From NCBI GenBank assembly GCA_020466095.1, contig CM035807.1:79876351-79940350 (forward strand): a stretch of DNA of 64,000 nt. The letters are read 5' to 3'. Below, one piece after another: positions 1 through 9,979 of the stretch. The translations under genes and the position numbers were made by a program. Origin of the DNA: Chlorops oryzae. Lineage: Eukaryota; Arthropoda; Insecta; Diptera; Chloropidae. The stretch's first letter is position 1. Each line of letters begins with the position of its first letter. The notes below the pieces were generated by a model. That model did no database searches, was not told the DNA's origin, and saw only the letters and a list, made by a program, of their open reading frames with translations.

Positions 1-509
1 CAAAAGTTTTGTCTGGAAGCTGCGAAAAGTCTGCTTTTAAATATGTCTCATCACCCATAAGGATGCACCTTTCACGGCCACACAAAAGCTTTTCGTACAA
101 AATACGAGCACGAGTTTTAGCGGTTTTATTTTTTTAAAAGCTCCGGTTGGGAACTTTTTGTACCACGAAAGAATGAAGCTGATGTTTTTGTTTGATACGA
201 TGTAATGTAGATTTGGATGTGTTGAGTTTTTTTTTTTGTCATATCTCGTTCAGAAAAGTCAGGCCTTCGCTTCCAAAAGGCTTTCACTTTGCGCACCAAT
301 TCTGGGTCCATAAATCCAACTTTTCTGCCACAAACTGCTTTTTGTTTCACGGTTCCTTCTTCTGCGAACTTCAAAAGAACATTTCTAGCTCTAGCGCTGG
401 AAACATTTGCCATTCTTCCAAGTGCAGCGTAAGTAATTGACTTATTAAGGTATATGGACAAAATTTTTTTCTCACTTTTCAGTCTTCCATTTCCGAAACT
501 ATTGAACAC
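1..509 (-). pseudogene. Tc1/mariner-type transposase remnant, cut by the window edge
   Basis: The minus strand encodes an N-terminal helix-turn-helix-like part (AALGRMANVSSARARNVLLKF) typical of Tc1/mariner DNA-binding domains. Near the window edge, a different frame reads the start of a DDE catalytic domain, GDETYLKADFSQLP, with the first catalytic Asp codon at 50-52. This resembles the DETYVKADF block known from insect Tc1-like transposases. The two parts are in different frames: a stop lies at about 126, beside a T-rich homopolymer, so at least one frameshift separates them. The remaining catalytic residues would lie left of the window. No ATG starts the first part; the open frame begins at a GTG codon, so the true start is unknown. 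Terminal inverted repeats were not found. This is a dead copy; the superfamily is fairly certain, the family is not. Confidence 0.7.
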
Positions 510-3100
510 TCAAACAAAGCCACAATGACAAATCATTTTTGGAACTTCTGTCAGCAGATAATATTTTACAGGGTTGCATTTTCGCAAGCATAAGCGTAAT
601 TAAGCTTTTAGTTTGTAAAAATTATTTCTGGACCAGTCCTTATATTAAGAAAATTTGATTGCTTTAATTAACTTCAACTTAAGAGAGGTAGAGGTTCTCA
701 TATATATAAAAAACCGTATATATATAATTGAAAGATGGAGATAAGAAAATTGCCTCGGTTATAGAATCGAATCTTTATGTCAAGTGCTTTTCAAGTCGTT
801 CGCTCGTTGTTAGAGGTACTTTGAACTATTTTGGCTTTACCGTACAAACTGAAAAGTACTTCAGGAATCCTTTTATGAACTCCCTTTTTAATGTTTTCCT
901 CAAGAAAGTCAAGTACCTTTTTTTTTTTTGCTAAACCAAGCTGCAAAACTTCGAGAGAACTCATCCAATATCAACAGAAACTAATTAAATGCGAAGCAGC
1001 AGTTCTTTTTCTTTAGGGGGAAGAAAATTGAAAAAGCCCCTTTTGTTCTCAATTTGCATTAATGACCCTTCGCATTATCCTTTTAGACGTTGAATATTTT
1101 TCGTCTCGTTCTTGAGTTTTGTCTTTGAAACTATAACTTTGCAGCATATTATTATGGGTAGGTATGGTTAAGGAAAGGGGCGTCTTTCTTGCATCTTTTT
1201 TATTGTTTGAATAGTTCTCTTTTCTCCATTTTCAATCGATTTTCGTAATAGAATTCTTGCTTCTATTGCTTTTGAAAATTTCCCAAGAATATGCTAATTA
1301 CTACAAGAATTTATAACTGCTGAATGCTCAATTTGCTCAAGTTTTAATTTACTGCCTGTAATGTCTCCATTGCAAGACCATAACTGCGACCCGGCCGACC
1401 CATACAACCGCTAGATTTAGAGCATTTTCAAATTCTTGTTCAATTTAAATAAAATAGTTAAATAAAGCAACTTATACCCACTTAAAAGTGAAATATATTT
1501 TAGGACTGCAATTAAAAACCGACGTCGACATCGAGTTCTACTTCGAATCGGACTTGAACTAGAAATGGGATGAGGACCAAAGTTGAAGACGAAAATGAAG
1601 ACGAAGACGACTGGGGTATATAGATGACTATGACGACAACCCGAACTTTGGTACAAATTGGATACAAAAGCCACTAAGATACAGAGGCTTACAAGAGGAT
1701 TACAGAAATATAAATAAATTTCAGACATGCCATCCAAGTGACAGTTGGAAAGGCATAGTAGCCCGGCAGTCAGCCCATCGCTGTCTCGGTCTCTCTCTTT
1801 CTCGCTCTCTGTCTTCCTGCTAAACGTTGACTGTTTTTGCTTCGCTTCGTTGGCAGCACGCAATTTTATTAATTTTCCTGTGTATCCTCCAAGATGAAAC
1901 CGCAAAAGTCGTCATAGCCGGACAAACGTTGTGATATGCTTTCGGGTCGACTGAGTAAATGGCAGAGGATAAAATCTTTGAAAGGAGCACGACGGTCTAT
2001 TTCAATACTTTCGAGAAGCAATATATAAATCCTTTGAAATTAAAACTGACTACAGTAGGCAAGGCCACCACAGCCAAGTCGTTTTCATGTCGATAAGAGA
2101 GTTTAGGACGTTTGAATTGAGACGAAAATGACGAGCTCTATGTATGTAGGTACTTTCAATCTGGACTTAATTTTATTCAGGAATTAAGAGATTGAAATTT
2201 CAATCCGAATTGAGGTCAAAGGATAACTGATGACAAACTTGTTTTTTCCTGTTCGTTTGTTGAGAAATTAAATTTAAAGCTTCAATTTTGAGATGAGTGT
2301 ATTTGTCGCATAATCTCATGACTCGTCGTAGCTCCCAAATGTTTAAAGTGTTTGAAAATTCGCACAAGTTCCTCGGAGGCAAACAAATAGTTTTGATAAT
2401 GGAATTACCCACCTCAGGCAAGAGTAAATTCAATTAAATTGTTTTAATTGGAAAATTGCCTAAGCACACCATGCTGAGCGCTTTTTACGAGAGTCGAATA
2501 TGAACGTGAACGTGAAAATGAACGTGAATCTCGGCGACAACATCGGGCTAAATTGAATTTTTAGTGGCACGGAAAGGAGTGTGCACTTGAATTGAATTCA
2601 ATTGAAAGCTGTGTAAGCAACTTTTGATGTTTTTTTTTTTTGTGAAAATTCTTTAAGGTGCTGAAGACATTTCGTTGTGTTTAAAAGCTTGAGTAATATG
2701 CTTTTGAGAATTCTATTTGAAAATTAATTAATTGTTTGCCGGGAAACTTTTGAAAGTTTGGCTTGATTATTGACAGGCGTTTAAATAAATTTTATCAAAT
2801 TGTTCGACACTTTAAATCAGTTGCCATTTCAAAAGTATCCGGTCTGAGAGAAAGGGTTGCTTAAAAATATTTTTAATTGAAATTTCTTACAGGGCCTATG
2901 TATGAGGTTATTGCAGCGATTTTCCCCCATACAAAAGGGCGTCGCCATCAAACAAAATAAAGGCAATAAAAGGCTACAAAAATATATTTATCCATCACTA
3001 AAAATATGCATAGAAAAATTGAAGAAAAATATATAAGGGGAAAGTTGCCGGGCTACCTCGCCATTCGGTTGTACTACTTAAAAACGCTTTTTTTTTATTG
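510..3100. other. AT-rich DNA without recognisable gene
   Basis: This stretch holds no frame I recognise. The longest open frame (about 160 codons on the minus strand, 1417-1905) is Ser/Arg and hydrophobic low-complexity sequence and overlaps a short CT-rich run near 1790-1810. A TATATA run sits at 701-727. It may hold the 5' flank of the Tc1-like remnant. Confidence 0.5.
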
Positions 3101-3229
3101 AGTCGCTACCTTACTTATCTCAAAATTTGACCTATTGTATTTTATTATTATTTATTATTTCCTTGACAAAGCATTTAACATCGGATACAATGTATTACTT
3201 TTGTCGTTCTTATTCAGCACATAGGGCGG

Positions 3230-4170
3230 ATACGAAGTCTCTCCATTGATTTCTATTTGCAGCTAAGGATCTTAGTTGCTGCATTTTCTACGGCTTTCGC
3301 TCAGTACTGTCCGACCCGAGGTTGTTCTGGGCCGTCCACGTCTTCTTGAACCTTCTGGGTTCCACTGCAAAGCCATTTTGGAAAGATCATTGTCTTCCTT
3401 TCGCAGTGTGTGTCCTATCCATCTCCACTATAAGGCCTTGATTTCTGTTGAAATCGTCCTGCTCTCTGCTAGTCGAATCAATTCCTCATTGCTGTTAACG
3501 TTGGGCCAAAAGATTCTAAAGATTCGTCTCATACATCGGTTTATAAATGCTTTTAGTTTCCTTGAGATGTTGTCGGTCAGTTTCCATGTACTACATCCAT
3601 AAAGTAGCATTGATTTTACGCTGCAGTTAAATATGCGTATCTTAGTGCGTCTAGATATGCTACGGGTAGACCATATTTTATTAAGCTTGTAGAAGGCATA
3701 GCGTGCTTTGCTTATTCTAGCTTCTACGTCTGCTTCAGCGCCGCCCGTTGTATCGATTTTGCTGCCAAGATAGCAAAATTCATCTACTTCTACCGTCATA
3801 TTTTCTCCGTCTTGTTGAACGATTAGAGGTGTTGTTGTTGATGTTTGCCTGCGCATAAATTTTGATTTCCTCATGTCGACTTTCAGACCAACACGCCGGG
3901 CATTACGGACAAGGGCCTGCAACTTATCCCTCATATCCGTAGATATTATGGGCCATTAGACAGATGTCATCTGCATAGTCCCCCAAAGTTCGAACGGCCT
4001 TCATTGGTTTCCCATTCGAGAATCTTCATTTGTTTTTCTCATCACATTATCTAGTACTGCTAGGAAAACCTTGACGTACTCCTCGATTGATTTTAAAGGA
4101 CGTGCTTTTCCGACCTCTGTATCTCACAGAACATTCGGTATCAGCATAGAGTGATTTTATTAGACATATC
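3230..4170 (-). pseudogene. Non-LTR retrotransposon remnant, 3' half (RT C-terminal part)
   Basis: Minus-strand fragments encode the second half of a LINE reverse transcriptase. The GVRQG box lies at about 4062-4081 and the YADD catalytic box at 3966-3977. A C-terminal region follows (3428-3934) with YLGSKI, a GG...DVEARI.KAR.AF block and a VKSMLLYG block, as in many insect LINE polymerases. An RRRGRPRTT tail lies near 3330. GVRQG, YADD and the C-terminal part are in different frames, and sequence between GVRQG and YADD is missing, so the copy is dead. The clade is not resolved. It is the continuation of the fragment at 5648-6185, separated from it by the MULE insertion. Confidence 0.8.
4162..4170. 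repeat. Left 9-bp target-site duplication of the MULE (agacatatc)
   Basis: The nonamer agacatatc abuts the left inverted repeat and is repeated exactly at 5648-5656 after the right inverted repeat. Nine bases is the usual duplication size for Mutator-like elements. Confidence 0.92.
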
Positions 4171-4434
4171 GGCGCCACGAAATATGGCCCCAATCGAAAT
4201 GGCCCCAAAACAAAAATGAAAAATGGGCCCAAAAATGGGGTATTTTTTCATTATGAAAATCACCCGCTATGAAGAATCACCCCAACCTAGTGAAATATAG
4301 CCCCACAAATTATTTAGGGCCAATTTTCATATACTTAATTGGGGCATATTTTCATTATGAAATGTTGCCCTAAATAAAAAAAAAAATAAAAATAACCACG
4401 AAATGTATTTTGAATGTTTAAAATTTAAATTTAT

Positions 4435-4767
4435 TTAAATGAAAACTTGCAATGTGTCAATTACTTCTGCTCTACAATAGGGACATTTGCATTTGTCTTG
4501 ATTTTTGGCAATTGCGTCCGCCTGAAGTTTTAATAAGCATTCGCTGCACAATTTCATGTGCCTACAAGGCAAAAGCACAACATTTGGACGTCTGTTCTGG
4601 CAAATTACGCAATCATCAGACGTGGTCGGTGTTTCTTCATTGTCCGAAACTTCATCACTAGATGGCAAATTTTGCTCCTCCTCTTCCAAGTCTTCCTCAA
4701 AAATGTTAGGAATATTGGTTTCCTGGTTAAAAAGGTGGTCGCAGTAATTTTGCCTTCTTCCAAAAGT
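4435..4767 (-). CDS. RING-finger (C3HC4) protein frame inside the MULE
   Basis: This open frame ends at 4435 and carries a complete C3HC4 RING. Counting from the TTG codon at 4689, the ligands are C27-x2-C30, C42-x-H44, C48-x2-C51 and C69-x2-C72. An acidic, Ser-rich linker precedes the RING, and the protein ends 12 residues after it. RING fingers of this sort recruit E2 enzymes in ubiquitin ligation; the VLLPCRHMKLC core resembles those of IAP- and mahogunin-like ligases, but I do not assign a family. The frame is open back to a stop at 4768-4770 and has no ATG before the RING. A start at 4800-4802 lies in another frame, so an upstream exon or a frameshift must be assumed. It diverges from the transposase remnant. 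All eight zinc ligands are intact in an otherwise decayed element. Confidence 0.7.
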   Translation of the reverse strand, partial: TFGRRQNYCDHLFNQETNIPNIFEEDLEEEEQNLPSSDEVSDNEETPTTSDDCVICQNRRPNVVLLPCRHMKLCSECLLKLQADAIAKNQDKCKCPYCRAEVIDTLQVFI

Positions 4768-4830
4768 TTAGTTGCTTCAATTATATGTTGCTGGTTTCGC
4801 ATGTTACGGCACCTTTTAGGTTTTTTAGCC

Positions 4831-5348
4831 AAGCCCCCTCAAAATGTATTCGATATGGATCCAACAATAATAGTGACGGATTATGAGCAGGCGTTACGGG
4901 ATTCCCTAAAAAATATTTTTCCGCGATGTAAAACCGTAGGCTGTTGGTAAGTCAGTGTTAGTACCGAAAAATGGTAAGCGCCGCTGGCGAAAATTTTTGA
5001 CTTTCGCCAGCGGCGCTTACAATTTTTCGATACTAACACTCACGATCGTGCATTAACATTTTTTAATACACATCGCACGATCGGGAATAACACTTACTTT
5101 ATAGGTTTCATTTTTGCCAAGCACTGAGGTGTAATATGTGCAAGTGGCCCCAGCTTTCGCAATACATACGATCGTCTCAACCGGCATTCACGGAGTACAA
5201 AAAATTAATGGCACTTCCATTATTACCCGCAAAATGTATATCCGAAGCATTTCGTCAAATTAAGGGAAAGATATTACTTATGGACACCAATTGCAAATTT
5301 TCACCATTTTTAAATTATTTTCAAAAACAATGGATACTAAAGGTATAG
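4831..5348 (+). pseudogene. MULE transposase, C-terminal part in two exons
   Basis: Exon 1 (about 4831-4946) encodes a segment with IVTDYEQALRDSLKNIFP and then GC, the MULE transposase block that carries a catalytic acidic residue. A 158-nt intron at 4947-5104 has a GTAAGT donor and a TATAG acceptor. Exon 2 (5105-5348) continues in frame with the FHF..QA motif that follows GCW/GCL in this family. It then gives a LPLLPAKCISEAF segment and a FLNYFQKQWI tail before a stop at 5346-5348. The N-terminal DNA-binding part and the first catalytic region are absent. The exon-intron structure is my inference from the splice signals and the family motif. It is a truncated, probably inactive transposase. 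Confidence 0.75.
4954..5040. repeat. 87-nt hairpin inside the MULE intron
   Basis: Arms of 39 nt (4954-4992 and 5002-5040) are inverted copies with two mismatches around a 9-nt loop. The core is TAAGCGCCGCTGGCG. It could be a small foldback element or an intronic RNA structure. The trinucleotide TCA flanks the inner 85 nt on both sides. A second, smaller inverted pair (CGATCGTGC / GCACGATCG) follows at about 5043-5083. Confidence 0.85.
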
Positions 5349-5647
5349 GTAGCTTTTAATGCCAAAAAAAAAAAAAAAATTTCCTTCCAAAGTTTTAATT
5401 TTTTGAAAACAAAAAATCGTCTCAACATTTTTATAAATAAAATTGGGGCCAATTTTCATACTAAAAACTTCTCATAACTTGGGGTAATTTTACATTATGA
5501 AGTTTCCGCAAAACGAAAAAATGCCAAAAAAAAAAAAACGAAATTTTGCCCCAAATTTGCGTGTTGTTGTACTCTATATCATTTTTGGGGACATTTTTCA
5601 TTTTCCATTTTGGGGCCATTTCGAATGGGGCCATATTTCGTGGCGCC

Positions 5648-5656
5648 AGACATATC
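5648..5656. repeat. Right 9-bp target-site duplication of the MULE (agacatatc)
   Basis: Exact copy of the nonamer at 4162-4170, directly after the right inverted repeat. Confidence 0.92.
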
Positions 5657-6185
5657 AGCTGCTCTGGCACTCCTAGATTTTTCAGTGCGTCCCATATAGC
5701 GTCCCGGATAAGCGTATCAAACGCGCGTTCAAAATCCACGAAAAGTAGGTATAATGGGGACCTCCACTCAACTGATTGCTCAACTATTAATCTGAGTGTG
5801 TTTATATGATCCAGGCAGGAGGATGATGGTAGAAAGTATTTTTTGTATTCCATTTAATAGCGTTATACCTCTATAGTTATTACGTCGCCTTTTTTGGGAT
5901 TGGAATAATCCTTCCAGCTTTGAGGTATTTCACAATTATTCCACGCAAAATTGAAACCATTGTATGTGCTAGCATGTTGGCGTCCGTTTTAAGCAATTCG
6001 GCTTTTATGCTATCTGGGCCAGCAGCGTTGTTATTCTTTATTTGCTGGATTGCCTTTTAGATTTCGGCGATGCTGGGGGGAGTAGGTTTGGATCTCTCGC
6101 ATAGGGTTCCTGCGCCTTACAGAGGGCTCTGAAGAAAACGATGGAGGCAGTTCGTTGTCCTCAAAGTGTTCTTGCCGTCTTCCTA
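5648..6185 (-). pseudogene. Non-LTR retrotransposon remnant, 5' part of the RT
   Basis: The minus strand encodes the N-terminal reverse transcriptase blocks: a GPDSIKAELLK-like stretch (about 5985-6030), an IIPIPKKGD-like stretch (about 5885-5915), and then FVDFERAFD, which carries the first catalytic Asp (about 5725-5750). The frame ends at LGVPEQLI, where the MULE interrupts it, and resumes at 4170. Stops and frameshifts lie between the blocks. Nothing of the endonuclease domain is seen upstream, so the copy looks 5'-truncated near 6185. Confidence 0.78.
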
Positions 6186-7250
6186 TTGTAGCGACCCCTA
6201 AAACTCATTTAAGAAAAATTTTAAAAAATCACACGTGTGTTACTTAGATGAAAGAAGCGAATGACGAGCTCTAACCACATAATTTTATTTTTGTAAGTAA
6301 GTAAAATTCCTTAAAAGAATATGTTTTCCAACTTTTCATTTGCTGGTAGCGATCGCTTAAACTCAATGTAAAAAAAAACCAAACCACCAGTTCGTCTTTT
6401 ATGTAGTAGAACGAAATGGCGAGATGGCCCGACAACTTTTCGAATTTTAAAAAACTGAGGGAGCACCCTAATGAGGGTATGCACAGATAGCATTTCAAAG
6501 ATTGTTTTATCAGAAGGCCCAGTTATGAGTGTCACTGATGAACGCCTCTTGATGATTAATAAGCTGTAAATAAATCAAACGCTTATAAATATGGCGCAAT
6601 AAGATATAAGAATTATGAAAAAAAAAAATTATGAGAAGTAGCTAGGGTTCCTTTTTCTCCCGATTGATCTTATCATATCTGATAAGAAAACGATCGTATT
6701 TTCGATAACATTTATTAGAAAGGGAACTCGAAAAGTAGTTGCGTTTAATCTAAAGTTTCAAAAAATTCTAGCTGGTGAAAGTTAAGCTCCAGCTTTTGCA
6801 AATCGATGTGTAATCAGTCGGTCTTCAAAGAAACTAATGGAGTCTCAGGATTGGAAATATACCAAACATATGTGTATGTATATAAGTTATTATTATTAGA
6901 GGAAAAAGTCGTAATGTGGCCCCTGCAGGTGTCTGGGACCACTCAAATTTTAAGTATTAAGAGACACGTTTTGTGATTTAAACATTGTGTTTGATAAACG
7001 TGGTTTTATTGGACTTTGAAGGTTATTATGAAATTAATTTTGGCCGGATATGTTTATTTTGGCTTGATTTTTCATTTGATAATGCTTTTAATATGGTCCC
7101 TCACATTGTTCCTATTATGGCCCCCAGGGGGCATATAAAATGTATGTCCGATGCATGATTCCTGTATATTTTCAATTTTGTTTTTATATGCCTAGATTAA
7201 GCCTCATACCTCAATCTTCAAAGAAAAGGAAAATATAGAATCCAGATCCA
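6186..7250. other. AT-rich DNA without recognisable gene
   Basis: I see no coding similarity. A perfect inverted pair TCTTATCA / TGATAAGA with a 4-nt centre lies at 6668-6687 and contains two GATA motifs. A stretch near 6910-7140 is GC-richer than its surroundings but has no open frame. Confidence 0.5.
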
Positions 7251-7400
7251 ATGCAAAAGGCAATCGGAGCTATAAGGGCAAAGGTCATGGGCTACAAAAA
7301 GACTGTTTAATTTCAAATGTAACACCAAGATAGCTAAACAGCTATACCTTCTCGAAATTGTAGCCACCTACTTCTATAGGTGCGGAGTATTTTTTTTTGT
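7251..7400 (-). pseudogene. Short LINE reverse transcriptase scrap
   Basis: The minus strand reads SAPIEVGGYNFEKV, a stop, then FSYLGVTFE. This is the (N/G)Y.FE.V..F.YLG block at the C-terminal end of many insect LINE polymerases (R1, I and related clades). Only about 35 codons are recognisable and one stop interrupts them. It is not obviously part of the 3.2-6.2 kb LINE, whose own YLG block is different. Confidence 0.5.
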
Positions 7401-8194
7401 CTAGTTTTGACGAGTTATTTAGTTAAGTGATCTTAACAGATCTCGAAATTAAACTTGAATTTAAGGACCATGATATATTTGGTCCCGTTTGAGACCTTGC
7501 AAGACCTTGTTACGACTCTTTCAGTCAAGTGTTATGGTTAGGCCAGATAAATGCGTTTCAATTCTGACTTCGATTTCCATTAACCTCAATAATATGAGTT
7601 TTTAACGAGAAATTTTTATATTCAATAAATGGAGTTGCCAATGCGATTTTTAAATTGTCCTCTGATTCTCAATTGGAGTTCAGATTGCAGTGCATATGCG
7701 ATATAATTAACTCAGATTCTGTTGCCACATGCTTTCATTTCGGTACACATGGCACTGTTGGTGGCATTTATGACTGCCGTAGTGGTGTTTTTTTCATCAT
7801 CACGCTTTACCAACCGATCCCCCCTATAATCCGGACCATTGTGTCTGCTTCCGAGCGTTAAATGCATGGTCACCATCAACCGGCAGAATCAATCCCATTT
7901 AAATCGCACCGATTCGGTGTCGTCTTTGTCAACGGCAGACTTTGCCTTTTCCATTGATTGCTTCGATTATATTTGCATTGTAGAGCTCTGTATCTCTCTT
8001 TCTTGTTATGTGTTTAATGTCTGATTCTGTTTGAACTTCAAGTTCATTGAACTCCCATTTTCGGCATATTAAACGCTCACGCCGATTATTGACTTTGAGG
8101 GAGCTTAAAGGATTTTCACACAGATAAAACAAAAAACTCATGACTGAGCAATTTCTTGAAATAATCGTAAGCTCGTACCTACACAAAAAAAAAA
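7401..8194. other. AT-rich DNA without recognisable gene
   Basis: Only short frames without family similarity. Nothing else seen. Confidence 0.5.
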
Positions 8195-8778
8195 CAAGTA
8201 AGGGGGCTATAGTGAGGCGAACCCGACAATACCGGACACAGATGAACCGTGAGATAGGTATATATATATTTTTTTTATCGAAGGACTTAATATAAGCTGA
8301 AATTCCATATTTCATTGAAATTAAAAAAAAAATTTTGACCAATTTGGTATAAGAGGCGATTTTCGAAGCACGGTTTTTAGCCCCACCCACTTTTCATATT
8401 TAGAATATTTTATTTAGAAGCCTTAAATATGTTGAAATATCAAATTTCATCAAAATAATTCCGAATCCTGCGGTGTTGAGCAATGTTTGTGATTTTCATA
8501 ACTAACTCTAGTACTGAACGTGCCCTTCAAAACGTCCCGATCTGGTCATTCATTCTCAAACTCGCTCTTACTCATATCCGCACAAACTAACATACCAAAT
8601 TTCGTCAAAATATCTCAACTCCTTCGATAGGAAAACGGTATTCTGACAGACGGCCTTCATTTCATTTCCATACACATTTTGTATGGTCCATATCGACTGG
8701 TTCTGGGTATTACACACATCCACACAATCGCAATATACCCTCGACACAGAGTGTTTTGGGTATAAAAACATCCTTCGC
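8195..8778 (-). repeat. GACAC-family interspersed repeat, reverse copy
   Basis: The left edge reads AACAAGTAAGGGGGCTATAG, the reverse complement of the family's far end seen at 57930-57955. The right edge reads ATATACCCTCGACACAGAGTG, the reverse complement of its near end seen at 56215-56240. Between them lie the family's usual elements in reverse order: ATCTCAACTCCTTCGATA, the GTCTGTC-like run, and a CATTTTGTATGGTC stretch. This copy is only about 580 bp, shorter than that at 56.2 kb. No protein is encoded. Confidence 0.75.
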
Positions 8779-9571
8779 ACCATTGTTTTGCCTCAGAGCC
8801 TCAATGCAACGATGTTTCTCTCCATCAACTTAAAAACTCTAGAACGCGTTCCCATAAAGTTTTTGTGCATAATAGTTATCATTAGAAAAATTGCAACGTC
8901 AGTGCCAATTCGTTTGTGAAATTTGTTTTTTATTTTTTGCTTTTCCATATTTATTTTTGTGGGGGGGGCTTTTTTTGTTGCAATTGTTAGAGTGCTCAAG
9001 TTTTTTGTTTGCTTATGAAAAGTTATTTCAATAGACCGCAGCATATTTTATGTTGGAAAATTTTTGGATTTCCCTCTTTTATTTTCGTTAAAGTCGTGGT
9101 GGGACTCTCCTTGATTTTCATTGTTGAAATTTGAAGTTCTTCAAACTTCGTGTTAGCTAAGTGCCTAATGAGTGCGGTGACAATATTTGTTGAATTTGTT
9201 TTCATGAAACTTTGTTAAATAAGTGAATTTTTGTTTTTGGATTATCTGAAGGAAGCAGGTCTGAAAGTGACAATTCTGACAATGGAAACTGTTAAAGAAT
9301 AGCGATCCAAGGTTCTCCCACCATGACAAAAAATAAGTTGGTATTTGCCGCACCTTTGATGGCACAAATGACGTTAGGAACGCTGCCCTCAAACATTTTA
9401 AATTTAGTTTTCAATATGAATCGAATATGATATGTAAGATAAGAACACGTCAGTAACTGGCTGCCAGTTGAAAGAGTTTAGGTGACGGATGCTTAAATGT
9501 ATGGATTTTATTTTCAGCTTAATAGAAAAATTCCAACATTACTGAGAAATTAGCAAGGCTTGACGAATTTT
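8779..9571. other. AT-rich flank of the BEL array
   Basis: No recognisable gene or repeat. A G8 run lies at about 8960-8968. The sequence ends in the pre-insertion site of the BEL array. Confidence 0.5.
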
Positions 9572-9576
9572 ACGAG
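9572..9576. repeat. Left 5-bp target-site duplication of the BEL array (acgag)
   Basis: ACGAG directly precedes the outer end of LTR 1 and recurs at 21761-21765 directly after LTR 3. No such duplication flanks the middle LTR. Five bases fits BEL/Pao integration. Confidence 0.9.
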
Positions 9577-9855
9577 TGTTGCGGCGCGGAGCGGTTATAA
9601 TTGCGGGCAGACCTAAACGCGGTAGCGGGTGCTAATAACGTGTTGTTTTATTGAAGGTGTATGCGGTAAACAGTTAGCGGTTGAAAGCGCGGTGGTCAAA
9701 AGCTAAAGGACCTATAGTGTAAAACACCAGCGGTTACTCTTACGTTCTTTATTCGACTGACTATTATTGAACCTTGCAACTCGTTGTTACTTACTAACTA
9801 GAGAAAGAAAAAGAAAGCGAATTATAGTTACCCTACTGCAGGTCAAGCGCGAACA
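9577..9855 (-). repeat. BEL LTR 1 (3' LTR of copy 1)
   Basis: 279 bp. On the element strand it begins TGTTCGCGC and ends CCGCAACA. A polyadenylation hexamer AATAAA lies on the minus strand at 9748-9753, and a TATAATT-like box near its element-strand start. No strong polypurine tract precedes it: the last internal bases (9856-9870) read AAGGCCGGCGGCA on the element strand, which is only partly purine. Confidence 0.95.
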
Positions 9856-9979
9856 TGCCGCCGGCCTTGAACGAATGAGTTCAAAATTAAGGAAAAAATA
9901 TACATATTTAAAATATTACATTTCAAATGGAATGAGACACCCCGGAATTTCTAATTGTGTGGCCTTCAAATATGAAAAT

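Larger units (their letters stand above)
4171..5647. mobile_element. Mutator-like element (MULE) with 40-bp TIRs
   Basis: The element is 1,477 bp. Its inverted repeats begin GGCGCCACGAAATATGGCCC and match at 39 of 40 positions (4171-4210 against 5608-5647), with a 9-bp target duplication outside. Subterminal TTTCATTATGAAA-like motifs recur near both ends (about 4250, 4350 and 5490). Inside are a decayed MULE transposase on the plus strand (4831-5348) and a RING-finger frame on the minus strand (about 4435-4767). The 5' part of the transposase is missing, so this copy is non-autonomous. It sits in the reverse transcriptase of a LINE. Leaving out the element and one duplication makes the LINE frame continuous across the junction, which proves the boundaries and the order of events. 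Confidence 0.93.

Noticed and set aside
1417..1905. 162-codon minus-strand open frame
   Set aside because: Low-complexity Ser/Arg and hydrophobic composition, overlaps a CT run, no recognisable motif.
6668..6687. GATA-containing 8-bp perfect palindrome
   Set aside because: Short enough to be chance in AT-rich DNA; no context supports a regulatory role.
9856..9979. Search for an env-like gene after BEL pol
   Set aside because: Only about 124 bp lie between the stop codon and the LTR; no room for env.
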